A stretch of 62,699 nucleotides of DNA, taken from positions 1 to 62,699 of the forward strand of contig JAEWVC010000073.1 of NCBI GenBank assembly GCA_023459275.1, in the 5' to 3' direction. A model generated the notes under the pieces. It made no database searches. It saw only the letters and a program-made list of their open reading frames with translations, and had not been told where the DNA came from. The DNA is from Bacillota bacterium. GTDB lineage: Bacteria > Bacillota > Clostridia > Christensenellales > Aristaeellaceae. Below are positions 33,912 through 42,542 of this stretch, one piece after another (the first letter of the stretch is position 1; each line of letters begins with the position of its first letter). Both the position numbers and the translations under genes were made by a program.

Positions 33912-35405
33912 ATGGCAAAACGGGTTCTGGTGGCGCTGGACCAGGGGACGACCAGTTCCAGGGCGGTGGTGTTTGACGAATCAGGGCACGTGCTGGCTGC
34001 CCACGGCATCGAGTTTCCGCAGATCTATCCCAAGCCGGGCTGGGTGGAGCATGACCCTGAAAGCATCCTGAACACCCAGATCCAGGCGCTGCGCACCGCG
34101 GTGAAACTCTCCGGCGTGGCGGTTACGGATATCGCAGCCATCGGCATCACCAACCAAAGGGAAACCACCCTTGTCTGGGACAGGAAAACAGGCGAATGCG
34201 TGTGCAATGCCATCGTGTGGCAGTGCCGCCGCACCGCGCCTTATGTGGAGCGGTTGAAGGCCGCGGGCAGAGAGCAGGCCATCCGGGACAAGACGGGCCT
34301 GGTGGTGGACGCCTATTTCTCCGGCACGAAGCTGGCCTGGATCCTGGATACCTATCAGCTGCATGAACGCGCGGAACGCGGGGAGCTGTGCTTCGGCACG
34401 GTGGACAGCTTCCTGTGCTGGCATCTTGCGGACGGGCGGCCCCATGTCACCGATGCCACCAACGCCAGCCGCACCATGCTGTTCAACCTGCATACCCAGT
34501 CCTGGGACGGCGAGCTTCTTTCCATGCTGAATATCCCCGAAAAAGTCCTGCCCACGGTGGTGGACAGCGCGCAGGTGGTGGGCATGCTGGATACGGCCAT
34601 CCTGGGGCGGCCCATCCCCGTGGCGGCCATGGCCGGCGACCAGCATGCCGCGCTTTTCGGCCAGGCCTGCCACCGGGCGGGCATGGTGAAAAACACTTAC
34701 GGCACCGGCTGCTTCATGCTGATGAACACGGGGGAAGTGCCGGTCAGATCCAGCCACGGGCTCCTGACCACCATGGCCTGGCGCGTGGACGGAAAGCCTT
34801 TTTACGCGCTGGAGGGCAGCGTGTTCGTGGGCGGGGCGGCCATCCAGTGGCTTCGGGATGAATTAAAGCTCATCGCTTGCGCCGCGGAAAGCGAGGGCCT
34901 GGCAAAATCCATACAGGACACGGGCGGCGTGTACCTTGTGCCCGCCTTTACGGGGCTGGGCGCGCCCTGGTGGGACATGTACAGCCGGGGCACCATCGTG
35001 GGGCTCACCCGCGGTGCGGGGAAAGCCCACATCGTCCGTGCCGCGCTGGAGGCCATTGCCTACCAGTCCGCCGATCTCCTGACGGCCATGGCCGCCGACT
35101 GCGGCTTTGAACCGGACCGGATGCAGGTGGATGGCGGGGCCAGCGCCAACGGCTTTTTGATGCAGTTCCAGGCGGATATCATGAACATCCCCGTGGTGCG
35201 CCCCCGGGTGATGGAGACCACCGCCCTGGGCGCGGCGCTGCTGGCCGGGCTGGCGGTGGGAATATACGGCTCCGTGGAGGAGACAGCCGGGGCTTTTAAG
35301 CAGGACCTGCAATATGACCCGCAAATGGACAGGGCCCGGCGGGAGGAAACCCTCCGGGGCTGGCACCGGGCGGTGGAAAGAGCGCTGCGCTGGATCGAGG
35401 AATAA
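33912..35405 (+). CDS. glpK: Glycerol kinase
   Basis: The 497-residue FGGY-family kinase phosphorylates glycerol to sn-glycerol 3-phosphate. The phosphate-binding N-terminus VALDQGTTSSRAV, ITNQRETTLVWD, and the C-terminal MQVDGGASANGFLMQFQAD and ETTALGAALLAGLAVG blocks are diagnostic. The Met at 33912 gives the normal N-terminus. The gene is flanked by terminators on both sides and has no glpF or glpD neighbour, so it is a single-gene unit. Confidence 0.95.
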   Translation: MAKRVLVALDQGTTSSRAVVFDESGHVLAAHGIEFPQIYPKPGWVEHDPESILNTQIQALRTAVKLSGVAVTDIAAIGITNQRETTLVWDRKTGECVCNAIVWQCRRTAPYVERLKAAGREQAIRDKTGLVVDAYFSGTKLAWILDTYQLHERAERGELCFGTVDSFLCWHLADGRPHVTDATNASRTMLFNLHTQSWDGELLSMLNIPEKVLPTVVDSAQVVGMLDTAILGRPIPVAAMAGDQHAALFGQACHRAGMVKNTYGTGCFMLMNTGEVPVRSSHGLLTTMAWRVDGKPFYALEGSVFVGGAAIQWLRDELKLIACAAESEGLAKSIQDTGGVYLVPAFTGLGAPWWDMYSRGTIVGLTRGAGKAHIVRAALEAIAYQSADLLTAMAADCGFEPDRMQVDGGASANGFLMQFQADIMNIPVVRPRVMETTALGAALLAGLAVGIYGSVEETAGAFKQDLQYDPQMDRARREETLRGWHRAVERALRWIEE

Positions 35406-35425
35406 TGGCGTTGCGGCGGCAACAG

Positions 35426-35455
35426 GGGCGGGGTTTTCCCCGCTTCTGCTTTTTC
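35426..35455 (+). terminator. glpK terminator
   Basis: GCGGGG-tttt-CCCCGC (35428-35443), extended by G-T pairs, followed by a T-rich stretch with TTTTT at 35450-35454. Confidence 0.65.
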
Positions 35456-35522
35456 CGTCCCTTAGGGCGGATGCCTTTCGGATGCGTACGGACCGTTTTT
35501 TCAGGTGTATGGGCATCAGGCG

Positions 35523-35551
35523 TTGACAATTCGGCCTTTGGAAATTACACT
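35523..35551 (+). promoter_or_regulatory. Sigma-A promoter for ftsH
   Basis: Perfect TTGACA (35523-35528), 17-base spacer and TACACT (35546-35551). The leader of about 125 bases shows no clear regulatory RNA. Confidence 0.75.
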
Positions 35552-35680
35552 TACTTTGGCAAATTACATACGCCGCGGGCGATATTATGCGAAACGGCGC
35601 ATTTCCCCGGAAAATCTGGGGTAGCTTGCAGGATGCCGCCCGGTGCCGCCTTTGCCTGGCAAAGTACAGGAGGGAAATAA

Positions 35681-37480
35681 ATGAAGGAAGTCAAACAGCC
35701 AAAAAAGCCGATGGCCTATTATTACGGGATCGTGTTCCTGATCCTGATCCTGGCCAACGCCGTGATCGGGCCGCTTTTGTTCAACGCCAGCGTGACGGAG
35801 GTGGACTACGGCACCTTCATGAAGATGATTGATGACAGGTCCATCGGGCAGGTGCAGGTGGAGGCCAATCAAATCATCTTTACCAGCACGGACAAATCCA
35901 AAATTTATAAAACCGGCATCATGCCGGATCAAAACTTAACCGAGCGGCTCTATGCAGCCGGGGTGACTTTTTCCTCGCAAATCGTGGAGCCCACCTCGCC
36001 GCTGCTGTCATGGCTGCTGCCTATCGCCATCTTTGTGATCATCGGGCAGATCATGTCCAAGCGGCTGATGGACAGGGCCGGCGGCGGGAACGCGCTGATG
36101 TTCGGCATGGGCAAGAGCAATGCCAAACTGTATGTGCAGTCCACCAAGGGCATCCGCTTCAGCGATGTGGCAGGGGAGGACGAGGCCAAGGAAAATCTGC
36201 AGGAGATTGTGGAATACCTGCACAACCCGGGCAGGTACGCTCAAATTGGCGCCATGATGCCCAAGGGCGTGCTGCTGGTGGGCCCTCCGGGCACAGGCAA
36301 GACCATGCTGGCCAAAGCGGTGGCCGGCGAGGCCAGCGTGCCCTTCTTCTCCATGTCCGGTTCGGAGTTCGTGGAGATGTTCGTGGGCCTTGGCGCCTCC
36401 AAGGTGCGTGACCTGTTCAAGCAGGCCAAGGAGAAGGCCCCCTGCATTGTGTTCATCGACGAGATCGACGCCATCGGGCAGCGGCGCGACGGGCGCATCG
36501 GCGGCAACGACGAGCGGGAGCAGACGCTGAACCAGCTTCTGACCGAGATGGACGGCTTTATGGAGAACAACGGCGTCATCATCCTGGCGGCCACCAACCG
36601 TCCGGAATCCCTGGACCCCGCGCTGCTTCGGCCCGGGCGCTTTGACCGCCGGGTACCGGTGGAACTGCCCGACCTTCAGGGACGGGTGGAAATTTTGAAG
36701 GTCCACGCCAAAAAGATCAAGCTGGCGGAAGATATTGATTTTCAGGCCGTTGCCCGGATGGCCTCCGGCGCCTCCGGCGCGGAGCTGGCCAACATCATCA
36801 ACGAGGCCGCGCTGCGGGCGGTGCGCGCTGGCCGCGACGCCGCTACCCAGGCCGATCTGGAGGAGAGCGTGGAGGTAGTCATCGCCGGCTATCAGAAGAA
36901 GAATGCCATCATGTCCGACACGGAGAAGCGGACGGTGGCCTACCATGAGGTGGGCCACGCCCTGGTGGCCGCGAAGCAGACGCATTCCGCGCCGGTGCAG
37001 AAGATCACCATCATCCCCAGGACTTCCGGGGCGCTGGGCTACACCATGCAGGTGGAGCAGGCCGACAAATACCTGCTTACCAAAGAGGAACTGGAGAACA
37101 GGATCGCCGTATTGACCGCCGGCCGGGCCGCGGAGGAAGTTGCCTTCAACACCATCACCACCGGGGCCGCCAACGATATCGAGCAGGCCACCAAGATGGC
37201 CAGGGCCATGGTGGCCCGCTACGGCATGACCAAGGAGTTCGATATGACCGCCCTGGAGAGCGTCGCCAACCCCTATCTGGGCGGGGATGCCGCCTCCGCC
37301 TGCTCCATGGCTTCCCAGCGGGAGGTGGACAGGAAAGTGGTGGAAGTGATCCGCGAACAGCACGAGAAGGCCAAAAAGATCCTGGCGGAAAACAGGGCCA
37401 AGCTGGACGAGATCGCCAAGTTCCTCTACGAAAAAGAGACCATCACCGGCGAGGAGTTCATGGGCATCCTGAACACGTAA
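35681..37480 (+). CDS. ftsH: ATP-dependent zinc metalloprotease FtsH
   Basis: The 599-residue membrane protease degrades unassembled or damaged membrane proteins and short-lived regulators. It has a first helix (residues 14-34), an extracytoplasmic domain, a second helix (108-125), the AAA+ module with Walker A GPPGTGKT (201-208), Walker B CIVFIDEID and second-region motifs, and the zinc site HEVGH (422-426). The C-terminus is short compared with 640-residue members but includes the protease helices. AGGAGGGAAATAA gives a strong ribosome site. No tilS or hpt neighbour is present, unlike many Bacillota. Confidence 0.96.
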   Translation: MKEVKQPKKPMAYYYGIVFLILILANAVIGPLLFNASVTEVDYGTFMKMIDDRSIGQVQVEANQIIFTSTDKSKIYKTGIMPDQNLTERLYAAGVTFSSQIVEPTSPLLSWLLPIAIFVIIGQIMSKRLMDRAGGGNALMFGMGKSNAKLYVQSTKGIRFSDVAGEDEAKENLQEIVEYLHNPGRYAQIGAMMPKGVLLVGPPGTGKTMLAKAVAGEASVPFFSMSGSEFVEMFVGLGASKVRDLFKQAKEKAPCIVFIDEIDAIGQRRDGRIGGNDEREQTLNQLLTEMDGFMENNGVIILAATNRPESLDPALLRPGRFDRRVPVELPDLQGRVEILKVHAKKIKLAEDIDFQAVARMASGASGAELANIINEAALRAVRAGRDAATQADLEESVEVVIAGYQKKNAIMSDTEKRTVAYHEVGHALVAAKQTHSAPVQKITIIPRTSGALGYTMQVEQADKYLLTKEELENRIAVLTAGRAAEEVAFNTITTGAANDIEQATKMARAMVARYGMTKEFDMTALESVANPYLGGDAASACSMASQREVDRKVVEVIREQHEKAKKILAENRAKLDEIAKFLYEKETITGEEFMGILNT

Positions 37481-37515
37481 CCGCTCCAGCAGCAAGGATC
37501 CTCTTATCTCCTCCA

Positions 37516-37577
37516 AAATGAGGTTTTTCAAGGATAGGTGCGGGAAGGGGAATTTTTTCAAAAAGTCCCCTTCCCGC
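37516..37577 (-). repeat. Family I palindromic repeat, copy D (reverse orientation)
   Basis: The tail comes first here (AATGAGGTTTTTCAAGGATA, 37518-37537), then the inverted repeat CGGGAAGGGGAATTTTTT (37541-37558) against AAAAAGTCCCCTTCCCG (37560-37576). It sits just past the ftsH stop and probably acts as its terminator. Confidence 0.75.
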
Positions 37578-37618
37578 CATTTCTTTCGTGCTCCCCTCCG
37601 GAAATTTCCGCCGCCGGG

Positions 37619-37648
37619 TTGACAATGCCTTTGCGTTAATGGTATGAT
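37619..37648 (+). promoter_or_regulatory. Sigma-A promoter of the asd-dapA-dapB operon
   Basis: Perfect TTGACA (37619-37624), 18-base spacer and TATGAT (37643-37648). The transcript would begin near 37655, some 26 bases ahead of the lysine aptamer. Confidence 0.75.
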
Positions 37649-37680
37649 TACCAACATTCCCGGTAATTGCATATTTTTTC

Positions 37681-37854
37681 GTGTCAGAGGTGCGTTTTTC
37701 ATCAGTAGGCATGCGGGGAGCCGGGGCTCGATCCCGCCTGCGGAAAGGGAAAAATGCCGAAAGGAGCCCGGACCCCAACCGGGCGGCCTTGGGTGCGTGG
37801 TGAACAAGCACGCAACTGTCATCGGGTGGGCAGCACCCGGCGGAGCGCTGATAC
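37681..37854 (+). ncRNA. Lysine riboswitch aptamer (L box)
   Basis: The consensus blocks of the L box appear in order: AGAGGTGCG (37686-37694), AGTAGGC, GAAAGGG with TGCCGAA (37743-37761), then ACTGTCA (37815-37821) and GGAGCGCTGAT (37842-37852). P1 closes perfectly: GTGTCAG (37681-37687) with CTGATAC (37848-37854). The hairpins GGGAGCCGGGGCTCG... and CGGGTGGGCAGCACCCG can form the inner arms. Bound lysine should favour the terminator downstream and so switch off asd-dapA-dapB. Confidence 0.9.
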
Positions 37855-37897
37855 AGCATGACGGCCTGTTGGCCGGCGATTGTTTGCACATGCATGG

Positions 37898-37936
37898 ACG
37901 CACCCGCAGGCCGACTGCCCAAGGGTGTGTTTTTTT
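37898..37936 (+). terminator. Riboswitch attenuator (expression platform)
   Basis: ACGCACCC (37898-37905) pairs with GGGTGTGT (37923-37930), one G-T pair, followed by TTTTTTT (37930-37936). It lies between the aptamer and the asd start, as expected for a lysine-controlled attenuator. Confidence 0.8.
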
Positions 37937-37989
37937 CACCAGGTTTTCTTTTTTCCCAAAACGCATAGGATAGCATGGAGGTGCTGGGC

Positions 37990-39084
37990 ATGGAAAAATT
38001 CCGGGTGGGGATCGTGGGCGCGACGGGCATGGTGGGGCAGCGGTTTGTGAAGCTTTTGGAAGGACATCCCTGGTTTACCGTAACGGCGGTGGCGGCCAGC
38101 GCAAGGAGCGCGGGCAGGGCCTACGCCGAGGCGGTGGAGGGAAGATGGGCTTTCGAAGGTAAAATTCCCTCCTATGTGGCGGGGATGACTGTTCTTGATG
38201 CCGCAAACGTCGATGAAGTGGCGTCTCTGGTGGATTTTATTTTCTGCGCCGTGGTTATGGGCAAGGCGGAGACACGCGCCCTGGAGGAGGCCTACGCCAA
38301 GACGGAAACGCCCGTGATCAGCAACAACAGCGCCTGCAGGCTTCTTCAGGATGTGCCCATGATGGTGCCGGAGATCAATTTTGCCCATGCGGCGGTGATC
38401 GATACCCAGCGCAGGCGTTTGGGAACGAAGACAGGCTTCATCGCCGTCAAGCCCAACTGCTCCATCCAAAGCTACGTGCCCGCCCTGACGCCCCTGCTGG
38501 ATTTGGGCGTGACAAAGGTATCGGCCTGCACCTACCAGGCCATCAGCGGCGCGGGCAAGACGTTTGCCACCTGGCCCGAGATGGTGGACAACGTGATCCC
38601 CTACATCGGCGGCGAGGACGAAAAGAGCGAGCAGGAACCGCTGAAGATCTGGGGCAGCCTTGCGGAAACGGAACTTGGCCCGGTAGTTGCGCCGGCTTCG
38701 GCGCCGGTGATCAGCGCCCAGTGCATCCGCGTGCCGGTGACCGACGGGCATCTGGCGGCGGTATCGGTCTCTTTCCAAAACAAGCCGGGGATGGAGGAGA
38801 TCATCGGCCGCTGGACCCATTTCAAGACCGAGGCGCAGCGCCTTGGCCTTCCCAGCGCACCTGATCCGTTTTTGCAGTATTTTTCCGACCCCTCCCGCCC
38901 GCAAACCAGGCTGGACAGGGATTTCCAAAATGGGATGGGCGTAAGCATCGGCCGTTTGCGGCCCGATCCGCTGTTTGACTACAAGTTTGTCTGCCTGTCC
39001 CACAACACGCTCCGGGGGGCCGCGGGAGGCGGCGTCCTGACGGCGGAAATGCTGTGCGCAAAAGGATATATCCCACGGAAGTAG
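37990..39084 (+). CDS. asd: Aspartate-semialdehyde dehydrogenase (archaeal/fungal-type branch)
   Basis: The 364-residue enzyme reduces aspartyl phosphate to aspartate semialdehyde with NADPH. The nucleotide site is GIVGATGMVGQRF at residues 7-19, and the catalytic Cys157 is in KPNCSIQ, a form typical of the archaeal/fungal-type Asd branch and not the usual bacterial one. I start at ATG 37990 behind GGAGGTG; the ATG at 37975 has only a poor site. It is the first gene of the riboswitch-controlled operon. The gene may have been acquired from another lineage or reflect an old paralogue. Confidence 0.92.
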   Translation: MEKFRVGIVGATGMVGQRFVKLLEGHPWFTVTAVAASARSAGRAYAEAVEGRWAFEGKIPSYVAGMTVLDAANVDEVASLVDFIFCAVVMGKAETRALEEAYAKTETPVISNNSACRLLQDVPMMVPEINFAHAAVIDTQRRRLGTKTGFIAVKPNCSIQSYVPALTPLLDLGVTKVSACTYQAISGAGKTFATWPEMVDNVIPYIGGEDEKSEQEPLKIWGSLAETELGPVVAPASAPVISAQCIRVPVTDGHLAAVSVSFQNKPGMEEIIGRWTHFKTEAQRLGLPSAPDPFLQYFSDPSRPQTRLDRDFQNGMGVSIGRLRPDPLFDYKFVCLSHNTLRGAAGGGVLTAEMLCAKGYIPRK

Positions 39085-39117
39085 CGCTCCTCCCCGCCGC
39101 TTCTAAAAGGAGGAACC

Positions 39118-40008
39118 ATGAAAACCGTGCTTTTTCGGGGCAGCGGCGTTGCCATCGTCACGCCCTTTGCCAAGGATGGCGTCGATGGTGACGCCCTGGA
39201 CGCTTTGGTGGACTTCCAGCTTGAAAACGGCACCGCGGCCATCATCGCCTGCGGCACCACAGGGGAGCCCTCCACCATGACGGAGGCTGAAAAGGACGCG
39301 GTGATCGCCCGGGTGGCGGAGCGCGTTCATGGCCGGGTGCCCGTCATCGCCGGCACCGGCGGCAACAATACGGCAAAGACCATCGCCGCGGCCAAAAGGG
39401 CCAAAGCGCTTGGAGCCGACGCGCAGCTCTGCGTAACGCCCTACTACAACAAAACGACGCAGCATGGGCTCATCGCCCATTACACCGCCATCGCGGAGGA
39501 TGGCAGCCTGCCGGTGATCGTATACAACGTGCCCGCAAGGACAGGGCTGAATATGAAGCCGGAAACCCTGGCCACCCTTTCCGGGCACGAAAACATCATT
39601 GCCATGAAGGAAGCCAGCGGCGATATCGCGCAGATGCTGGAAATGGTGCGCCTGTGCGGGGAGGACATCGCCTTCTACAGTGGGAGCGACGAGAATGTGG
39701 CGCCTTTGCTGTCCCTGGGGTTTGAGGGTGTGATCTCCGTGGCGGCCAACGTGGTGCCCAGGCTCATGCATGAACTGACGGCGGCCTTTTTCGCGGGAGA
39801 CTGGCGCGAAGCCCTTCGCCATCAGTTCAAGGTGATGCCTCTGGTGAACGCCCTGTTCTGCGAGGTGAGCCCTGTGCCCGTCAAGGCGGCGCTTGCCCTG
39901 ATGGGCCGCTGCCTGGAGGATGTGCGGCTGCCGCTGGTCCCCATGCTTGCGGAAAACAGGGGAAAGCTTGTCAGGGAAATGAAGGCGCTGGGACTGATTT
40001 TCAATTGA
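39118..40008 (+). CDS. dapA: 4-hydroxy-tetrahydrodipicolinate synthase
   Basis: The 296-residue class I aldolase condenses pyruvate with aspartate semialdehyde, the first committed step of the DAP pathway. Lys164 (IAMKEASGD) forms the Schiff base, Tyr136 is in VIVYNVPARTG, and GTTGEPSTM near residue 46 binds the carboxylate. AAAAGGAGGAACC gives a near-ideal ribosome site. It lies 33 bases after asd. Confidence 0.95.
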   Translation: MKTVLFRGSGVAIVTPFAKDGVDGDALDALVDFQLENGTAAIIACGTTGEPSTMTEAEKDAVIARVAERVHGRVPVIAGTGGNNTAKTIAAAKRAKALGADAQLCVTPYYNKTTQHGLIAHYTAIAEDGSLPVIVYNVPARTGLNMKPETLATLSGHENIIAMKEASGDIAQMLEMVRLCGEDIAFYSGSDENVAPLLSLGFEGVISVAANVVPRLMHELTAAFFAGDWREALRHQFKVMPLVNALFCEVSPVPVKAALALMGRCLEDVRLPLVPMLAENRGKLVREMKALGLIFN

Positions 40009-40024
40009 TATCGGGGGAATGCAA

Positions 40025-40786
40025 ATGCGGATCCTGTTGAGCGGCGCCCTGGGGCGCATGGGCCGCGCCGTGGCGGAACTATGCCGGGAGCGGGGCGTGA
40101 CCGTGGCGGCCGGGGTGGATGTGGCCACCGGGGCGGAACCGGGTTTTCCCGTATTCCCCACCTTTGATGTATGCAAGATGAAAGCCGATGTGATCATTGA
40201 CTTTACCAGGCCGGAAACGCTGCCGGAGCTTTTGCAGTACGCCCTTGGGGAAAAGCTTCCCGTTGTCCTGGCCACCACGGGATACAATCAGGCGGACAAA
40301 GACCGCATCCGGAAGGCGGCGGCGGAGATCCCCATTTTTCAAAGCGCCAACATGAGCCTGGGGATCAATTTGCTGAAATCCCTGATCCGGCAGGCTGCCG
40401 CTGTTCTTGGGGAGGATTTTGACGCGGAGATCGTGGAACGCCACCATAACCGCAAGATCGATGCCCCCAGCGGCACGGCGCTGATGCTTTTTGATACGCT
40501 GAACGGATGCTACCCCGGCGGCAGGGAAATGGTCTGCGGCAGGGAGTCCCGGACCCAGATGCGGGACAAGCGGGAGATCGGCGTCCACGCAGTACGGGGC
40601 GGGACGCTGGCCGGTAGCCATGAGGTAGGCTTTTACGGGCCGGAGGAGACGCTGACCATCACCCATGATGCCCAGAGCAGGGCGGTGTTCGCCCAGGGGG
40701 CGCTGAAGGCGGCGCTCTTTTTGAAGGACAAGCCTGCCGGTTGCTACACCATGGATGACCTGATCCAAACCATGCAATCAAAATAA
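40025..40786 (+). CDS. dapB: 4-hydroxy-tetrahydrodipicolinate reductase
   Basis: The 253-residue enzyme reduces hydroxy-tetrahydrodipicolinate to tetrahydrodipicolinate, the DapL substrate. The N-terminal LLSGALGRMGRAV binds NAD(P)H, IIDFTRPE and ATTGYNQ follow, and EIVERHHNRKIDAPSGTAL carries the catalytic His and Lys. ATG 40025 is chosen over 40019 because the GGGGG site then sits seven bases away. It is the last gene of the operon, 16 bases after dapA. Confidence 0.95.
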   Translation: MRILLSGALGRMGRAVAELCRERGVTVAAGVDVATGAEPGFPVFPTFDVCKMKADVIIDFTRPETLPELLQYALGEKLPVVLATTGYNQADKDRIRKAAAEIPIFQSANMSLGINLLKSLIRQAAAVLGEDFDAEIVERHHNRKIDAPSGTALMLFDTLNGCYPGGREMVCGRESRTQMRDKREIGVHAVRGGTLAGSHEVGFYGPEETLTITHDAQSRAVFAQGALKAALFLKDKPAGCYTMDDLIQTMQSK

Positions 40787-40794
40787 TGGGCCAC

Positions 40795-40837
40795 AAAAAA
40801 CCGGGAGCGCCCCGTAAGGGAACGCCCCCGGTTTTGA
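40795..40837. terminator. Bidirectional terminator between dapB and the coiled-coil gene
   Basis: CCGGG-a-GCG (40801-40809) pairs with CGC-c-CCCGG (40823-40831), with an inner CCC/GGG stem and runs of A before and T after. It serves the plus-strand dap operon and the minus-strand gene that converges on it. Confidence 0.85.
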
Positions 40838-40857
40838 TATATTGGAATGTAAACAGC

Positions 40858-41868
40858 TTATTTCCCCAGCAGGGCCAGCGCCGCGTTGACGGCATCCACC
40901 ACAGTCTTGGAAACCTCGGCGGCATCCGCCACAGCCACAATGCCCCCGCCCACTTTGAAGGGCCCGGTCTTGCCGATAAACTGGCTGGTGAAGGCTTCCG
41001 CCTTGACCTTGGCGGCGGCGTCCACTTCGGCGAAATCGGCGTTTCCGCCTACCGCAAGGCTCAAAACCGCACCGGACTCATCCGCGGTGACAACCACTTG
41101 GATGGGGCCTGCGGCGCCCTGGGCTACCACAGCGGCGGTATAGAGCTTGACTTCCTTCACACCCGGAGTGGCGGCCTTCAGGCCGGCGATATCCGCTTCC
41201 AGCCCGGTGACTTTTTCGTTCAGTTGGGCGATCTGCGTCTGCGCATCCGCAGCGGCGGCTTCCAGCGTGGTTTTTTCGGCAGTCAGCGCATCCACCTGGG
41301 CGGAAATACCGGCTTTTTCCGTTTCCAGAGCGCTTACCTTGGCGGCAGCTTCAGCGGCTGCCTTCTGGGCGGCGGCCAAATCAGACTGCAGTGCGGACAG
41401 GGCCGCATCAGATTCCGTTTTGGCAGCAGCGAAATCGCTCTGCGCCTTGGCCAAATCTTCCTTGGCGGCACTCAGCTCGGTTTCCTTGGCGGCAGCGTCC
41501 GTCTTGGCGGCTTCCAGATCGCTTTGCGCCTTGGCCAGATCTTCCTTGGCGGTACTAAGCTCTGCCTCCTTGGCGCCGGCAGCGGCCTTCAGAGACTCCA
41601 GCTCGGCTTGCAGCGCGGCGGTGCCAGCCGTGGCGTCATCAGCAGTTTTCTGTGCGGCTGTCAGGTCGTCCTGCGCCTTTGTCAAATCATCTTTTGCGGT
41701 GTCCAAATTTGTTTGCAGTGTTACGGCAGTCTCCTTGGCCGCTGCCAGGTCTTTGGACAGGTTGTTCTTTTGCAGATAAAGACTGAAGCTGAGAACCAGT
41801 GCGGCAATGAGAACAATGCTCATAAGGATACCCAAGGTCTTCTGGCTGCTGCGGGGTTTTTCGGTCAT
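40858..41868 (-). CDS. Membrane-anchored coiled-coil protein with FMN_bind-like C-terminus
   Basis: The 336-residue protein has one N-terminal helix (about residues 14-33, GILMSIVLIAALVLSFSLYL), a coiled coil of about 200 residues rich in Ala, Glu, Lys and Asp with repeats of the type KEDLAKAQSD, and a C-terminal domain of about 90 residues. That domain (GPIQVVVTADESGAVLSLAV, FTSQFIGKTGPF, VVDAVNAAL) resembles FMN_bind domains of RnfG/NqrC type, but the Thr-bearing SGATxT attachment motif is replaced by ADAAEVSKT. I infer an extracellular stalk that presents a non-flavinylated domain. ATG 41868 has AAGGAGGAG upstream. Confidence 0.7.
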   Translation of the reverse strand: MTEKPRSSQKTLGILMSIVLIAALVLSFSLYLQKNNLSKDLAAAKETAVTLQTNLDTAKDDLTKAQDDLTAAQKTADDATAGTAALQAELESLKAAAGAKEAELSTAKEDLAKAQSDLEAAKTDAAAKETELSAAKEDLAKAQSDFAAAKTESDAALSALQSDLAAAQKAAAEAAAKVSALETEKAGISAQVDALTAEKTTLEAAAADAQTQIAQLNEKVTGLEADIAGLKAATPGVKEVKLYTAAVVAQGAAGPIQVVVTADESGAVLSLAVGGNADFAEVDAAAKVKAEAFTSQFIGKTGPFKVGGGIVAVADAAEVSKTVVDAVNAALALLGK

Positions 41869-42149
41869 GCTGCGCTCCTCCTTTAAATTTGGACAAATGC
41901 GTATGCATTTTAAGGGCGCCTTTCCGGCTCCCTTTACTGATAGCAATCATACCATAATTTTTCATAAATGAAAACAGAAAACGGGAGGCGGACTGCGATT
42001 TTTTCCATATAGAAGAAGAGAAAGCATCTCCTTGACGTGAAGCGCTGACCTACAGTATAATAGCGCCATATCCGGTTCTGCACGGGCATCATAGCCGGCG
42101 GGACCGCACATGCGGCGGCAAGGGAGAAATCACGGAAGGGGGCGGGCTT
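41869..42149. other. Divergent intergenic region
   Basis: This stretch separates the coiled-coil gene from a plus-strand small membrane protein. It is A+T-rich around 41940-42010. The plus-strand promoter is listed separately. I see no clear minus-strand promoter, hairpin or small gene. Confidence 0.5.
42032..42061 (+). promoter_or_regulatory. Sigma-A promoter ahead of the small membrane protein and secDF
   Basis: TTGACG (42032-42037), 18-base spacer and perfect TATAAT (42056-42061). As no other promoter is apparent before secD, it may drive secDF too. Confidence 0.7.
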
Positions 42150-42488
42150 ATGCGCAAATTGCTCAGGCTGGCATTGTGGGCGCTTGGCGTGCTCGCCTTT
42201 TTTTTGCTGGTGCCCGCGCTGGTGGACAAGCCGGTGCAAGACCCGCCGAGCAGTGAGGAAAAGCCTGCCGCCGCTGCGTTTTTCAGCGCCTTGGGCGTTC
42301 CGGAGCAGCAGGGCGGCAGCCAAGCCTCAGCCATACGCATGGACCGCCCGGAGCGGCCCGTGCTTTCATGCAGCCAGCCTGCCGCGCTTCCCAATGTGAC
42401 GGCGGACGCCAACGGTCATCCTATCGGCACCAAAATATATATTGAGGCAGTCTACCAGGCTTTCAGGCTGGAGGACAAATCGGGATAG
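42150..42488 (+). CDS. Small membrane or exported protein, function unknown
   Basis: The 112-residue product has an N-terminal hydrophobic helix (LALWALGVLAFFLLVPALV, residues 7-25) and a short Pro/Ser-rich, otherwise featureless outer part. I recognise no family. The ATG lies behind GGAAGGGGGCGGG, 54 bases upstream of secD. Position suggests a link to secretion or only shared transcription. Confidence 0.55.
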   Translation: MRKLLRLALWALGVLAFFLLVPALVDKPVQDPPSSEEKPAAAAFFSALGVPEQQGGSQASAIRMDRPERPVLSCSQPAALPNVTADANGHPIGTKIYIEAVYQAFRLEDKSG

Positions 42489-42542
42489 GCCCCCCTTGAC
42501 GCGCATGCTCCCGCATTTATTTGACGGAAGGAAGAACGTTTT

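Noticed and set aside
36008..37966. 652-codon open frame opposite ftsH
   Set aside because: Shadow of ftsH. It crosses a repeat, a promoter and the lysine riboswitch, which no real gene should do here.
37644..37973. 109-codon frame between ftsH and asd
   Set aside because: It coincides with the lysine riboswitch and its attenuator, which fully explain the region.
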